DNA of 64,000 nt from Rhodococcus spongiicola (GTDB lineage: Bacteria; Actinomycetota; Actinomycetes; Mycobacteriales; Mycobacteriaceae). The notes under the pieces were generated by a model that was not told where the DNA came from, made no database searches, and worked only from the letters and a program-made list of their open reading frames with translations. Of this stretch, positions 57,365-64,000 are shown piece after piece (the first letter of the stretch is position 1; the number at the start of each line of letters is the position of its first letter). Where the stretch lies: assembly GCF_004011835.1 (NCBI RefSeq), contig NZ_RKLN01000007.1, positions 1 to 64,000 on the forward strand, written 5' to 3'. A program made the position numbers and the translations under genes.

Positions 57365-60300
57365 GTGGCTGACTCGTTCGTTCACCTGCACAATCACACC
57401 GAGTACTCGATGCTCGACGGTGCGGCAAAGGTCGGCCCGCTCTTCAAGGAAGCCGAGCGGCTCGGCATGACCGCGGTCGGCATGACCGACCACGGCAATA
57501 TGTACGGCGCCAGCGAGTTCTACAACATCGCCAAGAAGCACGGCATCAAGCCGATCATTGGCATCGAGGCGTACGTCGCGCCCGAGTCGCGGTTCAACAC
57601 CAAGAGGGTGCTGTGGGGCGATCCCAGCCAAAAGTCCGACGACGTCTCCGGCAGCGGCGCCTACACCCATATGACGATGGTCGCCGAGAACTCGACGGGT
57701 CTGCGGAACCTGTTCAAGTTGTCGTCGCTCGCCTCGATCGAGGGGCAGCTCGGCAAGTGGCCGCGTATGGACGAAGACCTCATCGCCGCTCACGCCGAGG
57801 GCATCATCGCGACCACAGGGTGCCCGTCCGGTGAGATCCAGACGCGTCTGCGGCTCGGTCACGAGCGTGAGGCGCTCGAGGCCGCCGCGAAGTGGCAGGA
57901 GATCTGGGGTCGGGACAACTTCTTCCTCGAGTTGATGGATCATGGCCTGTCGATCGAGCGTCGGGTGCGTGAGGGTCTGCTCGAGATCGGCAACAAGCTG
58001 GGGATCCCGCCGCTGGCAACCAACGATTGCCACTACGTCACCAAGGACGCCGCCGAGAACCACGAGGCGCTGCTGTGCATCCAGACCGGCAAGACCCTCT
58101 CGGACCCCACGCGGTTCAAGTTCGACGGTGACGGCTACTACCTGAAGTCGGCCCAGGAGATGCGGGCGATCTGGGACTCGGAGGTTCCCGGCGCGTGCGA
58201 CAACACGATCCTCATCGGTGAGCGGGTACAGCCGTACGAGGACGTCTGGCAGCACCGCGACCGCATGCCGATCTTCCCGGTGCCAGAGGGGGAAACGCAG
58301 GCCAGTTGGCTGCACAAGGAGGTCATGCGGGGACTCGACCGGCGCTTCCCGGGTGGGCCGTCGCCCGAGTACGTCGAGCGTGCCCAGTACGAGATCGGCG
58401 TCATCAACCAGATGGGCTTCCCGGCCTACTTCCTGGTCGTCGGTGACCTGATCAACCATGCCCGCGAGGTCGGCATCCGCGTCGGGCCCGGTCGAGGCTC
58501 GGCCGCGGGTTCGCTCGTCGCATACGCAATGGGCATCACCAACATCGACCCGATCCCGCACGGCCTGCTGTTCGAGCGGTTCCTCAACCCTGAGCGGGTA
58601 TCGATGCCCGATATCGACATCGACTTCGACGATCGCCGCCGCGGTGAGATGGTGCGCTATGCCACCGAGAAGTGGGGCAGCGACAAAGTCGCCCAGGTCA
58701 TTACGTTCGGCACCATCAAGACCAAGGCCGCCATCAAGGACTCGGCGCGGGTGCAGTTCGGCCAGCCCGGTTTCGCGATCGCCGATCAGATCACGAAGGC
58801 GCTGCCGCCGCCGATCATGGCCAAGGACATCTCGGTGTCGGGCATCACCGACCCCGAGCACGAGAGGTACAAGGAGGCCGCGGAGGTCCGCGCGCTCATC
58901 GAATCCAATCCCGATATCGCGAAGATCTACGAGACTGCCAAGGGACTCGAGGGCCTGATCCGCAACGCCGGTGTCCACGCGTGCGCGGTCATCATGTCGT
59001 CAGAACCGCTCACGGACGCGATCCCGGTGTGGAAGCGCCCCCAGGACGGGGCGATCATCACCGGCTGGGACTACCCGTCGTGCGAGGCCATCGGCCTCCT
59101 CAAGATGGACTTCCTCGGCCTGCGCAATCTCACGGTCATCGGCGACGCGATCGAGAACATCCGGGCCAACCGAGGCATCGATCTGGACCTCGACACCCTC
59201 CCGATCGACGATCCGGCGACGTATGAACTGCTCGCGCGCGGTGACACGCTGGGCGTGTTTCAGTTGGACGGCAGCGCCATGCGTGACCTGCTGCGGCGCA
59301 TGCAGCCCACTGGTTTCGAGGACATCGTCGCCGTCCTCGCGCTGTACCGGCCCGGTCCGATGGGCATGAACGCGCACAACGACTACGCCGATCGCAAGAA
59401 CGGCCGGCAGGAGGTCAAGCCGATCCACCCGGAACTCGAGGAGCCGCTGAAGGACATCCTCGAGGACACTTTCGGCCTGATCGTCTACCAGGAGCAGATC
59501 ATGCAGATCGCTCAGCGGGTGGCCGGATACTCGCTCGGAGAGGCCGACCTCCTGCGCCGCGCGATGGGCAAGAAGAAGAAGGAGATCCTCGAGGAAGCCT
59601 ATGAAGGCTTTCAGCAAGGCATGCTCGAGAACGGTTTCTCGCAGCCGGCGGTCACCGCGCTGTGGGACACTGTTCTGCCGTTCGCCGGGTACGCGTTCAA
59701 CAAGTCGCACGCGGCGGGCTACGGCCTGGTCTCGTTCTGGACCGCGTACCTCAAGGCGAACTACCCGGCCGAGTACATGGCCGGCCTGCTCACCTCCGTC
59801 GGTGACGACAAGGACAAGGCCGCGGTCTATCTGTCGGACTGCCGGAAGATGGGCATCACGGTGCTCCCGCCGGACGTCAACGAGTCACGGGTCGACTTCG
59901 CATCGGTCGGTCAGGACATCCGGTTCGGGCTCGGGGCTGTGCGCAATGTCGGCGCCAACGTGGTGTCGTCGATCATTGCCGCCCGTGAGGAGAAGGGGAA
60001 TTTCACCGACTTCTCCGACTACCTGAACAAGATCGATGCGCTGGCGTGTTCGAAGAAGGTCACCGAATCCCTCATCAAGGCAGGCGGATTCGATTCGCTG
60101 GATCATCCGCGTAAGGGCCTGATGCTGGTGCACGCCGATGCGATCGATGCCGTGATGGGCACCAAGAAGGCCGAGGCGATGGGCCAGTTCGACCTGTTCG
60201 GCGGCGATGCCGACGAGTCGATCGCCTCCGTGTTCGACGTCAAGGTTCCCGAAGAGGAATGGGACGGCAAGCACAAGCTGGCCCTGGAACGCGAGATGCT

Positions 60301-60898
60301 GGGTCTGTATGTGTCCGGGCATCCCCTCAACGGCATCGAGCACGTACTCACCGCGCAGTCCGACACCTCGATCCCCACCATCCTGGAGGGCGAGATCAAG
60401 GACGGTACGCAGGTGACCATCGGCGGCATTCTGGCGTCGGTCAACCGACGGATCAACAAGAACGGCCTGACCTGGGCGTCTGCGCAGCTCGAGGACCTCT
60501 CCGGTGGCATCGAGCTGCTGTTCTTCCCCCAGGCGTACTCGGTCTACGGCATGGACGTCGTCGAGGACTCCGTGGTCCTGGTCAAGGCGCGGGTGTCGGT
60601 TCGCGACGACCGGGTGTCTCTGATCGCCAACGACCTTGCCGTACCTGATCTTTCGGCAATAGGTGTTGCCAAGCCCGTTGCCGTCAGCCTCCCGGTCCGG
60701 CAGTGCACCAAGGAGAAACTCGGCGCGCTCAAGCAGGTCCTCTCGCGCCATCCGGGAACCGCGGACGTCCACGTTCGGCTGATCGGATCGCGAGGGACGT
60801 CCGTGTGGAAGGTCGACGAGGTGTTGCGCGTGGAACCGTCCTCGGCGCTGATGGGCGACCTCAAGGAGCTGTTCGGCCCGAGTTGCCTGACCGGCTGA
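57365..60898 (+). CDS. dnaE1: DNA polymerase III alpha subunit DnaE1
   Basis: A 1177-residue replicative polymerase. The N-terminal PHP domain ([18 protein letters not shown]) keeps the His residues of an active proofreading exonuclease, as in mycobacterial DnaE1. The palm contains [13 protein letters not shown] with catalytic Asp residues, and [40 protein letters not shown] and the clamp motif QFDLFGG are present; an OB fold lies near the C terminus. GTG 57365 with AGAGAGG upstream is preferred over ATG 57347. The open frame extends 1.7 kb further upstream but is noncoding there. Confidence 0.96.
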   Translation: MADSFVHLHNHTEYSMLDGAAKVGPLFKEAERLGMTAVGMTDHGNMYGASEFYNIAKKHGIKPIIGIEAYVAPESRFNTKRVLWGDPSQKSDDVSGSGAYTHMTMVAENSTGLRNLFKLSSLASIEGQLGKWPRMDEDLIAAHAEGIIATTGCPSGEIQTRLRLGHEREALEAAAKWQEIWGRDNFFLELMDHGLSIERRVREGLLEIGNKLGIPPLATNDCHYVTKDAAENHEALLCIQTGKTLSDPTRFKFDGDGYYLKSAQEMRAIWDSEVPGACDNTILIGERVQPYEDVWQHRDRMPIFPVPEGETQASWLHKEVMRGLDRRFPGGPSPEYVERAQYEIGVINQMGFPAYFLVVGDLINHAREVGIRVGPGRGSAAGSLVAYAMGITNIDPIPHGLLFERFLNPERVSMPDIDIDFDDRRRGEMVRYATEKWGSDKVAQVITFGTIKTKAAIKDSARVQFGQPGFAIADQITKALPPPIMAKDISVSGITDPEHERYKEAAEVRALIESNPDIAKIYETAKGLEGLIRNAGVHACAVIMSSEPLTDAIPVWKRPQDGAIITGWDYPSCEAIGLLKMDFLGLRNLTVIGDAIENIRANRGIDLDLDTLPIDDPATYELLARGDTLGVFQLDGSAMRDLLRRMQPTGFEDIVAVLALYRPGPMGMNAHNDYADRKNGRQEVKPIHPELEEPLKDILEDTFGLIVYQEQIMQIAQRVAGYSLGEADLLRRAMGKKKKEILEEAYEGFQQGMLENGFSQPAVTALWDTVLPFAGYAFNKSHAAGYGLVSFWTAYLKANYPAEYMAGLLTSVGDDKDKAAVYLSDCRKMGITVLPPDVNESRVDFASVGQDIRFGLGAVRNVGANVVSSIIAAREEKGNFTDFSDYLNKIDALACSKKVTESLIKAGGFDSLDHPRKGLMLVHADAIDAVMGTKKAEAMGQFDLFGGDADESIASVFDVKVPEEEWDGKHKLALEREMLGLYVSGHPLNGIEHVLTAQSDTSIPTILEGEIKDGTQVTIGGILASVNRRINKNGLTWASAQLEDLSGGIELLFFPQAYSVYGMDVVEDSVVLVKARVSVRDDRVSLIANDLAVPDLSAIGVAKPVAVSLPVRQCTKEKLGALKQVLSRHPGTADVHVRLIGSRGTSVWKVDEVLRVEPSSALMGDLKELFGPSCLTG

Positions 60899-60916
60899 CG
60901 ACCGAACCCCGCCCCG

Positions 60917-61828
60917 TCAGAGCCCGCCGAGATCGGACAGAACCTGCAAAGCCGTGTCGGTGGTGCGCCACAATCCGTCGATTTGCTGCTCCGTCGCCGT
61001 TCGCGCCTGCGGGTTCTGCAGGGCGAATCCGTGCGCGAGTGTGATCGTGTTGTAGCCGCTGTCGGCCGCACGGAGCAGCGTCCGCGACGGTTGATCGTTG
61101 CCCGCCAGTAGGTCGAGTCCCTCACCCACGAAGTAGAACCGCCACAGTGGTCCGAGATCGCCGTCGTAGAGCGACTTGGTGAGCGTTACGATCGAATCAC
61201 CCTTGACGGCAATCGAATCGACGATCCGGTAGAACTCGGGGATGTTCTCGGGGTTGGTACCAGAGGAGTCGACGGCGTGCGCGAGATCGACGGTCAGGTG
61301 GGCGTTGTAGCCGGCCATCGCGACACGTGCCGGGCTCGACGAACACTGCTTGGTCAGGGCGAAATAGTTCGCCCACGCTGGGTCGGTCGGCGCGCCGGTG
61401 AACTCGGCGTGGACGTTGCGGAGGTACCGCGCGAGCAGGTCATAACTGACCTCCGGTGACCAGGTGCGGTCCGGGAGAGCCACCGGGTCGCGCTGCAGCG
61501 GTAGTACCGCTTCGTATTCGACCGCGTTCAGGCCGATCGAGAACAGTCCACGCCAGTCTCGGTGCGCGACAAGGATCTCCGTGATGCGGCGGTGCCGGTC
61601 GACGGCAGCCTCGAGCCGCACCAGGCCGGAGCCGGTCAGGGTGGAGGTATCGCTGAGCTCGACCACTTCGTCAATCGCGTTGGCACTCAGTGGTGTTCCG
61701 CATGCAGCCGCCCTCGTGGTATCGGGAGCCGCGTGGCCGGGGGAGGCGGAGACATGGCCGGGGGAGAGGAGGGCGAGGGCGGTGATGGATACGATGGCCG
61801 TTGCGCCACCGGACAGGCGGGCCCTCAT
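60917..61828 (-). CDS. DUF5995 secreted protein
   Basis: A 303-residue exported protein. The signal peptide is ARLSGGATAIVSITALALLSPGHVSASPG, probably cleaved near SAS. The mature domain (LEAAVDRHRRITEILVAHRDWRGLFSIGLNAVEYEAVLPL and NAHLTVDLAHAV) is mostly helical with conserved His/Asp residues and matches my recollection of DUF5995. ATG 61828 overlaps the permease stop (ATGA), so it belongs to the ABC transporter operon. Function unknown; HLTxDLA might bind metal. Confidence 0.78.
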   Translation of the reverse strand: MRARLSGGATAIVSITALALLSPGHVSASPGHAAPDTTRAAACGTPLSANAIDEVVELSDTSTLTGSGLVRLEAAVDRHRRITEILVAHRDWRGLFSIGLNAVEYEAVLPLQRDPVALPDRTWSPEVSYDLLARYLRNVHAEFTGAPTDPAWANYFALTKQCSSSPARVAMAGYNAHLTVDLAHAVDSSGTNPENIPEFYRIVDSIAVKGDSIVTLTKSLYDGDLGPLWRFYFVGEGLDLLAGNDQPSRTLLRAADSGYNTITLAHGFALQNPQARTATEQQIDGLWRTTDTALQVLSDLGGL

Positions 61829-62853
61829 GCGACCCGCATGCCGGCTGGGAGCCGGCCCATCGGGGTTCGCAGTCGGCGGCGACCGGCTGCGATCGCGACG
61901 GCGACCACGGCGCCTTGGACGCCCAAGCCCAGTGGCCAGATCGGTCCAGGTTGTGCCTCGGCGTCACCCGACCGGGGCAGGCACGGCAGGCCCTCGAGGC
62001 CGCCGCGCTGCGCATCGCGAACACGCGAGCTGATCGTGCCCATTACGCCGAAATCATCGGAGACACCCGGTGGACCTGGAACGGCGTCGGAGACGACGAC
62101 GAACGGATTCGCAGCCAGCATCCAGGAGGTTCGTTCGGTGTGCATGAAGGTTTGCGACGTCGTCTCCGTCTGACTGCACACGTACTGACCGCCGTCGGGC
62201 CCCGGGGACCATCCTTCCACCCGTGGAAGTCGAATCTCGTCAGCCGACAGGGCTGAACTCAAACCGAACGCGATCGGGGTGCCGACGGTGAACGCCGCAA
62301 CCAGCAGGTACGTCGCCGTCACCGCGAACAGGGGGCGGTGCGAGCGAGCCGAGATGCCGACCCCGATCGCGCACATCAGCCCCAACTCGACGGCCACCAT
62401 CAGCACGAACACAGGAAGGCTCGCGATGTGGACGCCACCCCGACTCATCGCCCATACGAGTGCGGGCAGGGCGGCCGCGAGAAACGCCAGGGATACGGCC
62501 CATGCTGCGATCCACTTGCCCCACAACAGTTGTCCGGGGCGCAGGAGGGTGTTCTGCAGAATCGCGAGCGTTCCAGCTGCCCGGTCACCACTGATCGAGT
62601 TGGCCGAGAAGGCCGGGACGACGAGGAGGGCGAATAGCAGTACGAATCCGACGACGAGCTCGAAGACGAACTGGCCCGCCATGTCATTGGCAGCTGTGGT
62701 CGCGTCGGCGAGGGCTGCGACGGCAGAGATGAGTACGAACCAGGCCACGAGGAGCACGTACCATCCACGGGTGCGCAGACGCTGCCGGAACTCGAGCCCG
62801 AACACCGTCAGGACACCGTCGAGGTAGTTCGGTGAGGGTCGCGTGCTCGTCAC
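61825..62853 (-). CDS. ABC transporter permease
   Basis: A 342-residue integral membrane protein with about six helices, including FGLEFRQRLRTRGWYVLLVAWFVLISAVAAL and FVFELVVGFVLLFALLVVPAFSANSISGDRAAGTLAILQNTLLRPGQLLWGKW, the ABC-2 type permease pattern. A large extracytoplasmic region (SADEIRLPRVEGWSPG to CLPRSGDAEAQPG) precedes the last helix. GTG 62853 overlaps the ATPase stop (GTGA). The direction is probably export; the substrate is unknown. Confidence 0.85.
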   Translation of the reverse strand: MTSTRPSPNYLDGVLTVFGLEFRQRLRTRGWYVLLVAWFVLISAVAALADATTAANDMAGQFVFELVVGFVLLFALLVVPAFSANSISGDRAAGTLAILQNTLLRPGQLLWGKWIAAWAVSLAFLAAALPALVWAMSRGGVHIASLPVFVLMVAVELGLMCAIGVGISARSHRPLFAVTATYLLVAAFTVGTPIAFGLSSALSADEIRLPRVEGWSPGPDGGQYVCSQTETTSQTFMHTERTSWMLAANPFVVVSDAVPGPPGVSDDFGVMGTISSRVRDAQRGGLEGLPCLPRSGDAEAQPGPIWPLGLGVQGAVVAVAIAAGRRRLRTPMGRLPAGMRVA

Positions 62854-63788
62854 AGGCTTTCCTCCTGCATGTTCAGGTACGTCTGTTCCCAGGTGCCGGT
62901 CGACGGGCCGAAGGAGGTAACCGAGACACCTGCGGCCACCAGGTCGCGCAGCACGGTGGCTGCCTCGGATTCGTTCTCGACAACGATCACGCGGTCCCCG
63001 GGGCGCCTCTCGGTGGAGGTATCGAGCCTGCGTGCGTCCCGCTGCAGTACGGCGTCGAGTGCTTCCGAGTCCAACGCCCTGACGGTGAAACGTCGGACCT
63101 GGGCGCCGGCTTCGGCGACCGTCTGGGTGCGCACTGTGCGCCCGTCGGCCACGAACACAGCGCGGTCCGCGGTTTCGTCGAGGTCGGCCAGGACGTGAGA
63201 ACTGACTACTACCGTGCATCCCGCGGCTGCCAACCGGCGCAGCAGAACCCGCAGTTCGATGCGGCCACCCGGGTCGAGGCCCGACGCGGGTTCGTCGAGC
63301 AGCAACACTCGCGGGTTGTTGACCAGCGCGCGGGCCAGGGAGAGTCGTTGCTGCTGCCCGCGCGAGAGAGCGCGGGCGGGGGCGTCGGCGAGGTCTTCAA
63401 GGTTGACGGTGTGAAGTAGATCGTCCGCCCGCCGCCGCGCCCCCGCGGGCGCGATTCCGTAGAGACGGCCCATGGCGACGAGAATCTCGCGGGCGGTCAA
63501 CGACTCCCACGTCCCGAGTGTGTCGGGCATCCAGCCCAACACGGCTCGCACCGCGGAGGTATCGGTGAGCGGGTCGAGACCACAAATCTCGATCGTGCCG
63601 TGGTCGGGGCGCAGGAGTGAGGCCAACATCAGCAACAGGGTCGTCTTGCCGGATCCGTTGGGTCCGATAAGTGCGGTGACCTCACCGGGCTCTGCGACGA
63701 AATCCATTTCGTGGACGGCTTGGACGTTGCCGAACGCGCGGGCCAACCCCCTAGCGCGGATGCCTGTGTCGGTGGTCGGTGCGATCAC
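62850..63788 (-). CDS. ABC transporter ATP-binding protein
   Basis: A 312-residue ATPase. Walker A is GPNGSGKTTLL, the signature is LSRGQQQRLSLARALV, Walker B RVLLLDEPASGLDP, and the H-loop SSHVLAD. A C-terminal domain of about 95 residues (RRFTVRALDSEALDAVL) follows, as in ABC-2 exporters. GTG 63788 is the start. It is coupled to the permease and DUF5995 gene. Confidence 0.93.
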   Translation of the reverse strand: MIAPTTDTGIRARGLARAFGNVQAVHEMDFVAEPGEVTALIGPNGSGKTTLLLMLASLLRPDHGTIEICGLDPLTDTSAVRAVLGWMPDTLGTWESLTAREILVAMGRLYGIAPAGARRRADDLLHTVNLEDLADAPARALSRGQQQRLSLARALVNNPRVLLLDEPASGLDPGGRIELRVLLRRLAAAGCTVVVSSHVLADLDETADRAVFVADGRTVRTQTVAEAGAQVRRFTVRALDSEALDAVLQRDARRLDTSTERRPGDRVIVVENESEAATVLRDLVAAGVSVTSFGPSTGTWEQTYLNMQEESL

Positions 63789-63816
63789 CGACCGAACACT
63801 ACTGCCTCTTGGAGAG

Positions 63817-63999
63817 TCAGGACGATTGCGACGCGGATTCGGGCTTGCGATCCGCGAGCACGACGCGACGCACCCACCACACGACGACCGCCGCGCCGGC
63901 CGCCGTCAGCACGGCGGTCTGCAACACCTGGGTCGAGGCGAGGACAAGGACGAAAACAAGGAATCCGGCGGCGATCGCCTCGAGCTTGTAAAGCGGCCA
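63817..63999 (-). CDS. C-terminal part of a membrane protein (cut by window edge)
   Basis: Reading from 63999 leftward gives 60 codons ending at the stop 63817-63819. Two hydrophobic segments (AIAAGFLVFVLVLASTQVLQ and AVLTAAGAAVVVWWVRRVVL) are followed by a polar tail with Lys, Glu and Ser. The start is outside the window. It ends 29 bases before the ABC ATPase start and may be the first gene of that operon. Family unknown. Confidence 0.65.
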   Translation of the reverse strand, partial: WPLYKLEAIAAGFLVFVLVLASTQVLQTAVLTAAGAAVVVWWVRRVVLADRKPESASQSS

Positions 64000-64000
64000 T

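Noticed and set aside
57293-58978. A 561-codon minus-strand open frame opposite dnaE1
   Set aside because: Antisense shadow of a gene with clear catalytic motifs; no recognisable protein features.
55640-60898. A single 1752-codon open frame that would fuse an N-terminal Arg/Ser-rich region to DnaE1
   Set aside because: The first 570 codons run antisense-frame through rluD-adjacent, rarD and unknown genes with Arg/Ser-rich shadow composition; the real PHP domain starts at 57365 with a good ribosome site.

Overview
This window is high-GC actinobacterial chromosome, most likely Rhodococcus or a close mycolic-acid relative (Nocardiaceae). The main reasons are a DNPR-type (meso-diaminopimelate) MurE, Wag31/DivIVA-SepF polar growth genes, lipomannan mannosyltransferases, a CrtO ketolase that closely resembles the characterised Rhodococcus enzyme as I remember it, and gene order matching Mycobacterium tuberculosis Rv2188c-Rv2144c followed by Rv1536-Rv1547. 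I assigned everything by reading the sequence and recalling families; no search was run.

Layout. 1-122: the last codons of a plus-strand gene and a strong hairpin. 393-6905: fadD15-like acyl-CoA ligase, then a plus-strand run of two SRPBCC proteins, an ArsA-like ATPase, a small helical protein, a ROK glucokinase and a PlsC-type acyltransferase. 7101-13089: GT87 mannosyltransferase, DEDD exoribonuclease, class II DAHP synthase, PASTA kinase PknL and its divergent small DNA-binding partner. 13107-18471 (minus): prenyl diphosphate synthase, phytoene desaturase crtI, mannosyltransferase mptA and phytoene synthase crtB. After metF, 19646-24698 (minus) is a second carotenoid operon: acetyltransferase, crtO, cruF, lppM and a CruC-like glycosyltransferase. 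A HEPN-domain gene and a DUF3040 membrane protein follow. No lycopene cyclase gene is visible.

26518-47287 is the complete division and cell wall (dcw) cluster: mraZ with phased operator repeats, rsmH, ftsL, ftsI, murE, murF, mraY, murD, ftsW, murG, murC, ftsQ, ftsZ, pgeF, a PLP-binding protein, sepF, a YggT protein, wag31 and a small membrane protein. Most junctions are 4-base stop/start overlaps, implying translational coupling. 47341-60898: T-box-controlled ileS, dinB, two lipoproteins, lspA, rluD, an unknown anchored protein, rarD and dnaE1. 60917-63999 (minus): DUF5995 protein, ABC permease, ABC ATPase and the end of a membrane protein cut by the window edge.

The most unusual observations are: (1) a perfect LexA/SOS palindrome plus a long hairpin in front of the HEPN gene; (2) an ArsA-like ATPase whose P-loop lies upstream of any ATG/GTG/TTG and carries Arg instead of the P-loop Lys; (3) an unusual density of short tandem repeats, in which those inside genes have units divisible by three and those outside do not; and (4) a PknL partner lacking the N-terminal tail that carries the mycobacterial phosphosite. 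No transposon, prophage, CRISPR array, rRNA or tRNA was seen.
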